From NCBI GenBank assembly GCA_964590515.1, contig CAZPZD010000049.1, positions 1 to 16,134 on the forward strand: 16,134 bases of DNA, read 5' to 3'. Positions 6,619-13,608 of this stretch are shown piece after piece (position 1 is the stretch's first letter; every line of letters begins with the position of its first letter). Position numbers and translations under genes: made by a program. The stretch is from JADFRG01 sp964590515. GTDB taxonomy: Bacteria > Chloroflexota > Anaerolineae > Anaerolineales > E44-bin32. A model generated the notes under the pieces. That model saw only the letters and a program-made list of their open reading frames with translations. It made no database searches and was not told the origin of the DNA.

Positions 6619-7025
6619 TGACCATCAGCGATCCGATTTCCGACATGCTAACCCGGGTGCGCAACGGCATGCTGGCCGGCCAGCAGCTCGTGTCGATGCC
6701 CAGCTCCAAACTCAAGTTGGAGATTTCCCGCATCCTGAAGGAAGAAGGCTACATTATGAGCTTCGAGAGCGCCCAGGAGAACGAACACCCCATCCTGCGG
6801 CTCCGATTGAAGTACGTCGGGGAGCGCCGGGCACGGCGACCCGTCATCACCGGCCTGCGGAGAATCAGTCGACCCGGCCGTCGGACCTACGTCAGCCGGT
6901 ACAAGATCCCCTGGGTCCGCTCGGGGATGGGGATCGCCATTCTGACCACTCCTAAAGGCGTGATGACCGGTATTAGGGCGCGTCAGCTCGGCGTCGGCGG
7001 CGAGTTACTCTGTGAAGTGTGGTGA
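6618..7025 (+). CDS. rpsH: 30S ribosomal protein S8
   Basis: S8 is a primary 16S rRNA binder of the central domain and, in E. coli, the repressor of the spc operon. The 135-residue product begins with ISDPISDMLTRVRNG (about 3-17), has MPSSKLKLEISRILKEEGYI (about 27-46) and PGRRTYVSRYKIPWV, and ends with GMGIAILTTPKGVMTGIRAR and GGELLCEVW, all diagnostic of S8. The start has GGAG at 6606-6609. The gene lies between rpsN and rplF, as in most bacteria. Confidence 0.97.
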   Translation: MTISDPISDMLTRVRNGMLAGQQLVSMPSSKLKLEISRILKEEGYIMSFESAQENEHPILRLRLKYVGERRARRPVITGLRRISRPGRRTYVSRYKIPWVRSGMGIAILTTPKGVMTGIRARQLGVGGELLCEVW

Positions 7026-7042
7026 GGCGGAGAAGCTGAGCC

Positions 7043-7591
7043 ATGTCGCGCATTGGTCGGTCGCCGGTACCCATCCCAGAGGGGGTTGAAGTCCGGATCG
7101 AGGGGCAGCGGGTCCGGGTCAAGGGACCCAAAGGGGAGCTCGAGCAGGAGTTTCGTCCGGAGATGGCGATTACCGAAGAGCAGGGTGTCCTGCATGTGGC
7201 CCGCAATTCGGACCAGCCGAAGGTGAGAGCCCTGCACGGGTTGACCCGGGCGCTGCTGAACAACATGATCCTGGGTACCACCAAGGGGTTCACGAAGACC
7301 CTTGAGATCCAGGGGGTCGGCTACCGGGCTGAGCTCAAGGGCTCGACCCTGATGCTACACGTAGGCTTCTCCCATCCGGTCGAAGTGATCCCGGCCCCCG
7401 GGATTAAGTTTGAGGTCGAAGCCAAAGGAGACGTCGTCAGGATCTTGGGCTATGACAAGCAGTTGGTGGGGCAAGTGGCGGCCGACATCCGGAAGGTTCG
7501 TCCGCCCGAGCCCTATAAGGGCAAGGGAATTCGATATCACGGCGAGCATGTCCGGCGCAAGGCGGGCAAGGCCGGGAAGGTGACCCAATAA
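7043..7591 (+). CDS. rplF: 50S ribosomal protein L6
   Basis: L6 binds near the sarcin-ricin loop at the factor-binding site of the 50S subunit. The 182-residue protein shows the expected start MSRIGRSPVPIPEGVEV and two related alpha/beta domains. The second contains TKTLEIQGVGYRAELKG and LGYDKQLVGQVAADIRKVRPPEPYKGKGIRY, the signature region, before a basic C-terminal tail (GEHVRRKAGKAGK). The gap after rpsH is 17 bases and includes GGCGGAGAAG as a ribosome-binding region. Confidence 0.97.
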   Translation: MSRIGRSPVPIPEGVEVRIEGQRVRVKGPKGELEQEFRPEMAITEEQGVLHVARNSDQPKVRALHGLTRALLNNMILGTTKGFTKTLEIQGVGYRAELKGSTLMLHVGFSHPVEVIPAPGIKFEVEAKGDVVRILGYDKQLVGQVAADIRKVRPPEPYKGKGIRYHGEHVRRKAGKAGKVTQ

Positions 7592-7594
7592 TCC

Positions 7595-7960
7595 ATGGCT
7601 AGCGCAACTCGGGCAGAAGCCCGCCGGCGCAGGCAGCGCAGGGTTCGGGCCAAGCTGAGCGGGACGCCCCAGGTCCCGCGGCTCAACGTCTTCCGCAGTC
7701 TGGACCAGATTTATGCCCAGTTGATTGACGACAGCCGCGGCCATACGTTGGTTTCGGCGTCAACCGTGGATCCCGATCTTCGCCCCAAGGCGGCCGGACT
7801 GCGGAAACTCGAACAGGCCAAGTTGGTGGGAGAGTTGCTCGCCCAGCGAGCCAAGGCAATCGGGATGGATCGGGCAGTGTTTGACCGGGGCGGAAACCGG
7901 TACCACGGCCGGGTGAAGGCGGTCGCCGAGGCCGCCCGCCTAGCAGGGTTGAAATTCTGA
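7595..7960 (+). CDS. rplR: 50S ribosomal protein L18
   Basis: L18 binds 5S rRNA together with L5 and anchors it to the large subunit. The 121-residue product has a basic N-terminus (ARRRRQRRVRAKLSGT, about 9-24), the core RLNVFRSLDQIYAQLIDDSRGHTLVSAST (about 29-57) and the C-terminal FDRGGNRYHGRVKAVAEAARLAGLKF, all typical. The ATG is only three bases after the rplF stop, with GGGAAGG in the end of rplF as the likely ribosome-binding site. Confidence 0.97.
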   Translation: MASATRAEARRRRQRRVRAKLSGTPQVPRLNVFRSLDQIYAQLIDDSRGHTLVSASTVDPDLRPKAAGLRKLEQAKLVGELLAQRAKAIGMDRAVFDRGGNRYHGRVKAVAEAARLAGLKF

Positions 7961-7970
7961 GGGAGGGCTT

Positions 7971-8516
7971 GTGAGGCGGGGATTCAAGGAGCAAGAGCAA
8001 CGCGCGGAGTTTGACGAGCGGGTCATTGATATCGCTCGGGTGGCGAAGGTCGTCAAAGGCGGCCGGCAGTTTCATTTTCGAGTCGTAGTCGCAGTCGGCG
8101 ATAATCGCGGTCGGGTCGGACTCGGGATTGGCAAGGCCCGCGGGGTCCCCGAGGCGATTCGGAAGGCCTCTGAGCGGGCCCGCAAAGACATGCAGCCGTT
8201 CTCGATGGAAGGCACGACCATTCCGCATGAAATCCTGGCGGAGCATGGCGGGGCAAAAGTGCTGCTCAAGCCGGCCTCGCCGGGGACAGGCGTGATCGCC
8301 GGCGGCGCAGTCCGGGCGGTGCTATCGGCCGCCGGGGTTCGGGATGTGTTGACCAAGTCGCTCGGAAGTGCGAACGTCCTGAATGTCGCCGAGGCTACCC
8401 TCAAAGGTCTCCGGGAACTGAAGGGGGCCAAAGAAGTGGCAGCATTCTTAGGCAAGGACGTAAAGTCGGTCACCCCGTTTTGGCTTCGAGGCAAAGATGG
8501 CGAAGGCAAGCATTAA
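7971..8516 (+). CDS. rpsE: 30S ribosomal protein S5
   Basis: S5 lies on the solvent side of the 30S near the mRNA entry tunnel and influences decoding fidelity. The start is GTG 7971, supported by GGGAGGG at 7961-7967. The 181-residue protein has the double-stranded-RNA-binding-like N domain with ERVIDIARVAKVVKGGRQFHF, then VGDNRGRVGLGIGKARGVPEAIRKA, and the C-domain with LLKPASPGTGVIAGGAVRAVLSAAGVRDVLTKSLGS. All match the family. It overlaps rpmD by 20 bases, the longest overlap between firmly placed genes in the window. Confidence 0.97.
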   Translation: MRRGFKEQEQRAEFDERVIDIARVAKVVKGGRQFHFRVVVAVGDNRGRVGLGIGKARGVPEAIRKASERARKDMQPFSMEGTTIPHEILAEHGGAKVLLKPASPGTGVIAGGAVRAVLSAAGVRDVLTKSLGSANVLNVAEATLKGLRELKGAKEVAAFLGKDVKSVTPFWLRGKDGEGKH

Positions 8517-8682
8517 GCTCACCCTGATCAAAAGCCCGATTGGATACGAGCTGCGCCAGAAGCGGACGGCCCGTGCCCTTGGGCTTCGCAAGATTCGCCA
8601 GACGGTGGAAGTGGTGGACTCACCAGCCATTCGAGGCATGATCGCCAAGATTCCGCACCTGCTGAAGGTGGAGGAAGCATGA
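8497..8682 (+). CDS. rpmD: 50S ribosomal protein L30
   Basis: L30 is a small alpha/beta protein of the 50S subunit, absent from some bacterial groups. The 61-residue product contains the typical KLTLIKSPIGYELRQKRTARALGLRKIRQTVEV (about 7-39) and ends MIAKIPHLLKVEEA. The ATG 8497 lies 20 bases inside rpsE. The next in-frame ATG is far downstream and would remove most of the protein, so the overlap appears genuine. The stop overlaps rplO as ATGA. Confidence 0.96.
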   Translation: MAKASIKLTLIKSPIGYELRQKRTARALGLRKIRQTVEVVDSPAIRGMIAKIPHLLKVEEA

Positions 8683-9131
8683 AGTTGCATGAGCTGCAGT
8701 CCCGTCCGCGATCTCGCCGGCGTATCAAGCGGGTGGGCCGCGGCATTTCCGCCGGTCAGGGGAAGACCGCCGGGAGAGGGACCAAGGGTCAGGGAGCCCG
8801 GGCCGGGGAAGGGGGCCATCTTTATCGGCAAGGGGGCAACTTGCCGTTCTACCGTCGACTTCCTTTCAAGCGCGGCTTTACCAATCTGCGGCGGGTCGAG
8901 TGGCATGAAGTCAATCTCGGCCGGCTTGGCGGCTTCGCGGCCGGAGCTGAGATCACTCCGGCTTTGATGAAAGCGAGCGGCCTGATCCGGGACACCTTCC
9001 GACCGGTCGTGATTCTAGGACGCGGCAAGCTGAAAGTGGCTCTGACCATTCGGGCCCACCGAGTCACCACGACCGCCCGAGCCGAGATCGAACGCGCGGG
9101 CGGGCGGGTCGAACTCTTGGAAATGTCATGA
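8679..9131 (+). CDS. rplO: 50S ribosomal protein L15
   Basis: L15 is a late-assembly 50S protein with a long, glycine-rich basic N-terminal extension. The 150-residue product starts MKLHELQSRPRSRRRIKRVGRG, continues SAGQGKTAGRGTKGQGARAGEGG (about 25-47) and NLPFYRRLPFKRGFTN, and ends with a compact domain carrying LGRGKLKVALTIRAHRVTTTARAEIERAGGRVELLE. This is a standard L15 pattern. It starts in the rpmD stop (ATGA). Its own TGA overlaps the ATG of a 20-codon frame that leads into secY. Confidence 0.97.
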   Translation: MKLHELQSRPRSRRRIKRVGRGISAGQGKTAGRGTKGQGARAGEGGHLYRQGGNLPFYRRLPFKRGFTNLRRVEWHEVNLGRLGGFAAGAEITPALMKASGLIRDTFRPVVILGRGKLKVALTIRAHRVTTTARAEIERAGGRVELLEMS

Positions 9132-9190
9132 TTCCCCACCAGCTGGCTGCTCACACCGGCCCAACCTGCCAGGGTCGCTCAACCCGATGA
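9128..9190 (+). other. Candidate 20-codon mini-cistron bridging rplO and secY
   Basis: ATG 9128 overlaps the rplO stop as ATGA and opens 20 codons beginning MIPHQLAAH and ending QGRSTR. The frame stops at TGA 9188-9190, which overlaps the secY ATG (9187) again as ATGA. It thus fills the whole 55-base gap and is linked at both ends. The secY start itself has no well-placed ribosome-binding site; the nearest, AGGG at 9171-9174, is 12 bases away. Coupled reinitiation is therefore plausible. The peptide matches no family I know, and no ribosome-binding site is needed if ribosomes arrive from rplO. Confidence 0.35.
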
Positions 9191-10512
9191 AACGATTGCG
9201 ATTCTTGTGGATCTCGCCGGACATTCGCAACCGGCTATTGATCTCCCTCGGGCTGCTCGCCATTTACCGCCTGGCGGCTCACGTTCCCGTCCCCGATGTG
9301 AACCGATTGGCGATCGCCCAGATGTTTTCGCAGGCAGGTGGCGGCCAGACTCTTTTTGGGCTGCTGGACCTGCTCTCCGGCGGAACTGTGTCGAACTTCT
9401 CGGTATTAGCGATGGGGGTGTATCCCTACATCACCGGCCAGATCATCCTGCAAATCCTGGTCCCGATCATCCCACCGCTGCAGGCCCGCATGGAGGAGGA
9501 TCCGCGGGAGGGCCGCAAGTGGATGGAGAAGTGGACCTACTACCTGGCGATCCCGATGGCAGCCCTCCAGGCGGTTGGACAAATCCGGCTGTTCCAGCAG
9601 TTTGCCGGGCAAAATATCCTGAACTTCAACTTGGGCTTCAACTTGCCGACCCTGACCATTATTGCGACCATGACCGCCGGGACGATGTTCGCAATCTGGC
9701 TAGGTGAGCTGATCTCGGAACACGGGATCCGAAACCAGGGCCTGTCGTTGATCATCTTTGCCGGGATCGTGTCACGCATCCCGGCGAATCTGGGGCAGCT
9801 GCTGCAGAACGAGCAGCAGCGATTTCCGATTCTAGGCTTCTTCGTCTTTATCACCGTGCTCACTATTTTCGTGATCGTGTTCGTGCAGGAGGGAAGGCGG
9901 CACGTGCCGGTGATGTACCCGGGGCGCCGAGTCGGAAACAGGATGTCGATGCCGGTTAAAGGCACCCTGCCGCTGATGGTCAACATGGCCGGGATGATTC
10001 CGCTGATCTTCGCTCAATCGATCCTGACTTTCCCGGCGGTGCTGGCCCAGTTCTTCGTTGACTCAAGCTCCCAATTCGTGGCCCGGGTTGGGGAATGGCT
10101 GCAGACCAATTTTGGGGGGTTGAACAGCACTTATTGGATCCTGTACTTCTTCATGGTGGTGGGCTTTACCTTTTTCTACACCGATGTCCTCTTCCAACAG
10201 CAGAACTACGGTGAGAACCTGAAGCGGTCTGGAGCTCAAGTCCCCGGCGTCACGAAGGGAACTGCGACCCAACGTTACCTCACCCGGGTGATGCGTCGAA
10301 TTACCCTGCCCGGAGCCCTCTTCCTGGGTGTGGTTGCCATCATGCCCTTCCTGGTCGGAGTTATTTACCCGCTTGGCGGCCAGCAGTCTGGCCTTCAGTT
10401 GGTAACTTCCGCGGGCCTGCTCATCGTAGTTGGAGTGATTCGAGACACGTATCGAAACATCGAGGCCGAGTTGAAACTGCGGGGCTACGACTCGGCCCTG
10501 CTGGTCCGCTAG
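9187..10512 (+). CDS. secY: Protein translocase channel subunit SecY
   Basis: SecY forms the membrane pore through which the Sec system exports and inserts proteins, working with SecE, SecG and SecA or the ribosome. The 441-residue product has the expected ten hydrophobic spans, from LLISLGLLAIYRLAAHVPV (about 18-36) to LVTSAGLLIVVGVI near the C-terminus. The plug and TM2 region LFGLLDLLSGGTVSNFSVLAMGVYPYI is present, as are the cytosolic loop MYPGRRVGNRMSMPVKG and the C-terminal AELKLRGYD. It is the last spc gene, as in many bacteria. Its start overlaps the end of a short upstream frame, and adk follows after four bases. Confidence 0.98.
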   Translation: MKRLRFLWISPDIRNRLLISLGLLAIYRLAAHVPVPDVNRLAIAQMFSQAGGGQTLFGLLDLLSGGTVSNFSVLAMGVYPYITGQIILQILVPIIPPLQARMEEDPREGRKWMEKWTYYLAIPMAALQAVGQIRLFQQFAGQNILNFNLGFNLPTLTIIATMTAGTMFAIWLGELISEHGIRNQGLSLIIFAGIVSRIPANLGQLLQNEQQRFPILGFFVFITVLTIFVIVFVQEGRRHVPVMYPGRRVGNRMSMPVKGTLPLMVNMAGMIPLIFAQSILTFPAVLAQFFVDSSSQFVARVGEWLQTNFGGLNSTYWILYFFMVVGFTFFYTDVLFQQQNYGENLKRSGAQVPGVTKGTATQRYLTRVMRRITLPGALFLGVVAIMPFLVGVIYPLGGQQSGLQLVTSAGLLIVVGVIRDTYRNIEAELKLRGYDSALLVR

Positions 10513-10516
10513 GTCA

Positions 10517-11176
10517 ATGTTGTACGTCGTGCTATTGGGGGTACCTGGGGCCGGGAAGGGAACCCAGGCCAAGCGGCTGAGCGCCGCTCTCGGGCTTCCG
10601 CACGTCTCAAGCGGGGACCTGTTTCGTGAGCAAATGCAGAATGGCACCGAACTCGGCATCGAAGCACAGCACTATATCGATCGTGGCGAGCTGGTGCCAG
10701 ACCAGGTGACGATCGGGATGATGCGTGACCGGTTAGAACGGTCCGACGCGAGAGCGGGGGTCATCCTGGATGGGTTTCCCCGGACGATCCCCCAGGCCGA
10801 TGCCTTTGAAGTCATCGCCGGGGAAATGGGTGCGACGGTTGGCCCCGCCCTCCACATCCGGGTGCCCAGCGAACGATTGGTCGATCGGATGGTTGGACGG
10901 CGAGTGTGTCGGAAATTGGGGCATGTATATCACATGGTTTACAACCCGCCGATAAAGCCGGGGATCTGTGACGTCGATGAATCGGAATTGTTTCAGCGGG
11001 AGGACGACCTGCCGGAGACGGTCCGCAAGCGGGTAAGGGTGTACGAGAGCCAAACTGCACCCTTGGTTGAGTTTTATCGCGCCCGGGGAGTGCTTGAAGT
11101 GGTCGACGGCGACCAGCCGATGGCCGCAGTCACGGCCGAGATTCTGGCGATCCTCGGACAGGAGGCTGGGCGTTGA
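10517..11176 (+). CDS. adk: Adenylate kinase
   Basis: Adenylate kinase interconverts ATP plus AMP and two ADP in the cytoplasm. The 219-residue long-form enzyme has the P-loop GVPGAGKGTQ (8-17), the AMP-binding SSGDLFR, the DGFPRT motif (85-90) and the LID domain GRRVCRKLGHVYH to ELFQREDD (about 128-162). The LID zinc ligands are incomplete: C131, L134, C151 and D154 stand where C, C, C and C or D are usual. Its place between secY and map is classic. The start is four bases after secY, with only a weak site. The stop overlaps map as TTGA. Confidence 0.97.
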   Translation: MLYVVLLGVPGAGKGTQAKRLSAALGLPHVSSGDLFREQMQNGTELGIEAQHYIDRGELVPDQVTIGMMRDRLERSDARAGVILDGFPRTIPQADAFEVIAGEMGATVGPALHIRVPSERLVDRMVGRRVCRKLGHVYHMVYNPPIKPGICDVDESELFQREDDLPETVRKRVRVYESQTAPLVEFYRARGVLEVVDGDQPMAAVTAEILAILGQEAGR

Positions 11177-12009
11177 ACTCGCGCCGGGGGGTCGTGTTGA
11201 AGAGTCCGGCCGAACTCGAATCGATGCGGGAAGCCGGTAGGGTGAACGCGCTGGCCCTGGCCGCCGCGGTCGGAGTTGTAGCTCCGGGTGTGACGACCCG
11301 CGAGGTCGACGAAGTGGCGGCCGAAGTATTGCGGGCCCACGGGGCGACCGCGGCGTTCCTGGGAGTCCCAGGGGTTTTCCCCTACCCAGCCACGACGACG
11401 GTCTCGGTGAATGATGAGCTGGTGCACGCCATCCCGGGCAAGCGCCGTCTGCGGGAAGGTGACATCGTCAGCATCGATTGCGGATCGATCGTGGATGGGT
11501 ATGTCGGGGACTCGGCGCTCACGGTCGGGGTGGGGGAGATTTCGGAGCAGGCCCGCCGGCTCTTGGACGTCACCTGCGGGGCGCTGTTCCTCGGGATCGA
11601 TCAGATGCGGGAGGGCAACCACACCGGTGACGTCTCTGCTGCGATTCAGACCCACGTCGAGGCGAACGGATTCAATGTGGTTCGCGAATACACCGGACAT
11701 GGGGTCGGTCGGCGGATGCATGAGGACCCTCAGGTGCCCAACTACGGCACTCGCGGGAAAGGTATCTTGTTGAAGGCAGGCATGACGATCGCCCTGGAGC
11801 CGATGGTCCAGGCCGGATCGGCGGAGACCCGGGTACTGCCCGACGGTTGGGCGGTTGCCTCGGCCGACGGCCGGCTGACGGCTCATTTCGAGCACACGGT
11901 AGCGGTCACCCCCGAAGGACCTCGGATACTCACCTTATTGGATGATTCGCTGAATGGAATTGGGTATAATCAATATTTTGTCGGCCAGCCGGCAACTGTG
12001 AGAGGATAG
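11173..12009 (+). CDS. map: Methionine aminopeptidase, type I
   Basis: The enzyme removes the initiator methionine from nascent proteins using two metal ions. The start is TTG 11173, overlapping the adk TGA, and gives 278 residues; AGGAGG at 11159-11164 supports it. All five metal ligands of the pita-bread fold are present: D102 and D113 (in SIDCGSIVDGYVGDS), H176 (in TGHGVGRRMHEDPQVPNYG), E209 (in ALEPMVQ) and E240 (in HFEHTVAV). The substrate-contacting His85 lies in NDELVHAIPG. The last 20 or so residues, after PRILTLLDD, are variable in the family. They are encoded by a more A+T-rich stretch holding a possible promoter. Confidence 0.97.
   Translation: MNSRRGVVLKSPAELESMREAGRVNALALAAAVGVVAPGVTTREVDEVAAEVLRAHGATAAFLGVPGVFPYPATTTVSVNDELVHAIPGKRRLREGDIVSIDCGSIVDGYVGDSALTVGVGEISEQARRLLDVTCGALFLGIDQMREGNHTGDVSAAIQTHVEANGFNVVREYTGHGVGRRMHEDPQVPNYGTRGKGILLKAGMTIALEPMVQAGSAETRVLPDGWAVASADGRLTAHFEHTVAVTPEGPRILTLLDDSLNGIGYNQYFVGQPATVRG
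11965..11970 (+). promoter_or_regulatory. Possible -10 element (TATAAT) for the alpha block
   Basis: A perfect TATAAT lies in an A+T-rich patch inside the 3' end of map, 45 bases before rpmJ. A start of transcription near 11977 would give a leader of about 38 bases. The best -35 candidate, TTGGAT at 11938-11943, is 21 bases away, longer than the 16-18 preferred, and no exact TGn extended -10 is present. An internal promoter serving rpmJ to rplQ is plausible but unproven. Confidence 0.3.
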
Positions 12010-12014
12010 TCGCT

Positions 12015-12128
12015 GTGAAGGTATCTGCATCGGTGCGCAGGCGCTGCCCCAAGTGCAAGATCGTGCGGCGCCAGGGAACAGTGTACGTAATATGCGAAAA
12101 CCCGCGGCACAAGCAAAGGCAGGGTTAG
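12015..12128 (+). CDS. rpmJ: 50S ribosomal protein L36, zinc form
   Basis: L36 is the smallest large-subunit protein and binds 23S rRNA near the GTPase-associated region. The 37-residue product starts with GTG 12015, preceded by AGAGGA at 12001-12006 (eight bases), and begins MKVSASVRRRCPKCKIVRRQ. Zinc ligands C11, C14, C27 and H32 are all present, which marks the C+ form. The GTG start and short length make it easy to miss. It follows map by only five bases. The infA gene that commonly separates the two is absent. Confidence 0.95.
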   Translation: MKVSASVRRRCPKCKIVRRQGTVYVICENPRHKQRQG

Positions 12129-12131
12129 CTC

Positions 12132-12521
12132 ATGGCCCGAATTGAAGGGATTGACCTCCCACGGGATAAGCGGGTGGAAATTGGATTGACTTACATCCAT
12201 GGAATCGGCCACACCACTTCTTTGAAGACCTTGGCCGCGACCAGTATCGACCCAAACACGCGGGTACGCGATCTCACTGAAGCCGAAATCGGTTTGCTGC
12301 GCGATCACATTTCCCAGAACTTGAAGGTGGAGGGAAACCTGCGCCGGGAAGTGCAGATGAACATCAAACGGCTCGTCGACATCGGAGCGTATCGCGGGAT
12401 TCGCCATCGGCGGTCGCTGCCGGTGCGCGGCCAGCGTACCCGGACCAATGCCCGCACTCGCAAGGGTCCTAAGAAGACGGTTGCCGGTAAGGGTCGGCGC
12501 CGCGGCACGAAGAAGAAGTAA
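12132..12521 (+). CDS. rpsM: 30S ribosomal protein S13
   Basis: S13 sits at the top of the 30S head and forms bridges to the 50S subunit and contacts to P-site tRNA. The 129-residue product starts MARIEGIDLPRDKRVEIGLTYIHGIG, carries a helix-two-turns-helix core, and ends in the signature GAYRGIRHRRSLPVRGQRTRTNARTRKGPKKTV (about 93-125) with a lysine-rich tail. In E. coli S4 represses the alpha operon at the S13 translation start. No comparable pseudoknot can be identified by eye in the three-base gap after rpmJ. Confidence 0.97.
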   Translation: MARIEGIDLPRDKRVEIGLTYIHGIGHTTSLKTLAATSIDPNTRVRDLTEAEIGLLRDHISQNLKVEGNLRREVQMNIKRLVDIGAYRGIRHRRSLPVRGQRTRTNARTRKGPKKTVAGKGRRRGTKKK

Positions 12522-12533
12522 GAGGAGACAAGG

Positions 12534-12920
12534 ATGGCCCGCAGAGAAGCCAAGCCAGGCAAGGTGAGACGGACCCTCTCGCACGGGAGGGCCTACGTTC
12601 ACGCCACATTCAACAACACAATCATCACCATCACTGATCCACAAGGTAACGCAGTGGTTTGGGGCAGCGCCGGATCGCGCGGATTTAAGGGCTCGCGCAA
12701 GAGTACTCCGTTTGCGGCCAGAACTGCGGCCGAGGTCACGATCCGGTCGGCCAGAGATCTGGGTCTCCAGGAAGTGGACATTTTCGTCAACGGTCCCGGA
12801 CCTGGGCGGGAATCGGCGATACGGGCGATCCAATCGTCCGGAGTGAGAGTTCGTTCGATTAGCGATGTCACCCCCATCCCTCACAATGGGTGTCGACCCC
12901 CGAAGAAGCGGAGAGTCTGA
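12534..12920 (+). CDS. rpsK: 30S ribosomal protein S11
   Basis: S11 lies on the 30S platform and helps shape the mRNA path near the E site. The 128-residue protein has GRAYVHATFNNTIITITDPQGN (about 18-39), WGSAGSRGFKGSRKSTPFAA, VNGPGPGRESAIRAIQSSGV and the ending TPIPHNGCRPPKKRRV, all canonical S11 motifs. GAGGAG at 12523-12528 (five bases upstream) is a strong ribosome-binding site. It is followed by rpsD after 13 bases. Confidence 0.97.
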   Translation: MARREAKPGKVRRTLSHGRAYVHATFNNTIITITDPQGNAVVWGSAGSRGFKGSRKSTPFAARTAAEVTIRSARDLGLQEVDIFVNGPGPGRESAIRAIQSSGVRVRSISDVTPIPHNGCRPPKKRRV

Positions 12921-12933
12921 GCGGAAAGGAATC

Positions 12934-13572
12934 ATGGCGAAATACACCGGTTCTGTGTGCAAACTGTGTCGGCGCGAGGGCGAGAAGCTCTTCCTCAAAG
13001 GACAGCGCTGTTACACCCCTAAGTGCGCGTTCGAGCGGCGGGAATACCCGCCGGGGGACCATGGCCGTCAGGCCCAATGGCGGCGTCGCCGAGTTTCGGA
13101 GTATTGGCGCCAGCTGCGGGAAAAGCAGAAGACCCGCCGAGTCTACAATGTGACCGAACGTCAGTTCCGCCGCTATTATGCGGAGGCGCTCCAGACCCGG
13201 GGAATGACCGGGGTGAACCTGCTGGGGATGCTCGAACGCCGATTGGACAACGTGGTGTATCGCCTGAACTTCGCCGAGAGTCGGGCCCAGGGGCGGTTGC
13301 TCGTCACCCACGGGCACTTCTCGGTAAACGGACGTCGAACCGACATTCCGTCCATGTTGATCAAGCCGGGAGACGTGATCGAGGTCAGGGAGGGTTCGCG
13401 CAAGCGCACCTATTTCAAAGACCTACTTCAATCCGCAGAGAGCCGGGCCGCTCCGAAATGGCTCCAGCGGGACTCGGCCAGTCTGAGCGCCCGGGTCATT
13501 CAACATCCGGAACGGGGAGATATCGACGCCAACCTGAATGAGCAGCTCATCGTGGAGTTCTACTCCAGGTAA
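12934..13572 (+). CDS. rpsD: 30S ribosomal protein S4, zinc form
   Basis: S4 is one of the two initiator proteins of 30S assembly and affects fidelity; in E. coli it is the alpha-operon repressor. ATG 12934 gives the classical MAKYTGSVCKLCRREGEKLFLKG start, and an in-frame extension to 12865 lies in rpsK and is rejected. The product is 212 residues. Four cysteines at 9, 12, 26 and 31 form the N-terminal zinc site found in C+ S4 proteins. The S4 RNA-binding domain runs from MLERRLDNVVYRLNFAESR to KPGDVIEVRE (about 98-160). AAGGAA precedes the ATG. Confidence 0.97.
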   Translation: MAKYTGSVCKLCRREGEKLFLKGQRCYTPKCAFERREYPPGDHGRQAQWRRRRVSEYWRQLREKQKTRRVYNVTERQFRRYYAEALQTRGMTGVNLLGMLERRLDNVVYRLNFAESRAQGRLLVTHGHFSVNGRRTDIPSMLIKPGDVIEVREGSRKRTYFKDLLQSAESRAAPKWLQRDSASLSARVIQHPERGDIDANLNEQLIVEFYSR

Positions 13573-13608
13573 GGGCCGCCGCCTGCGGATCCTACCAACC
13601 CAATTCCA

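Noticed and set aside
9166..9174. CCTGCCAGG inverted repeat before secY as a possible terminator or operator.
   Set aside because: Four pairs with a one-base loop cannot form a stable hairpin, and no T-run follows.
11970..12998. 342-codon open frame on the - strand over rpmJ, rpsM and rpsK.
   Set aside because: It is antisense to well-identified genes, has no motifs, and hides the real rpmJ, which was found on the + strand.
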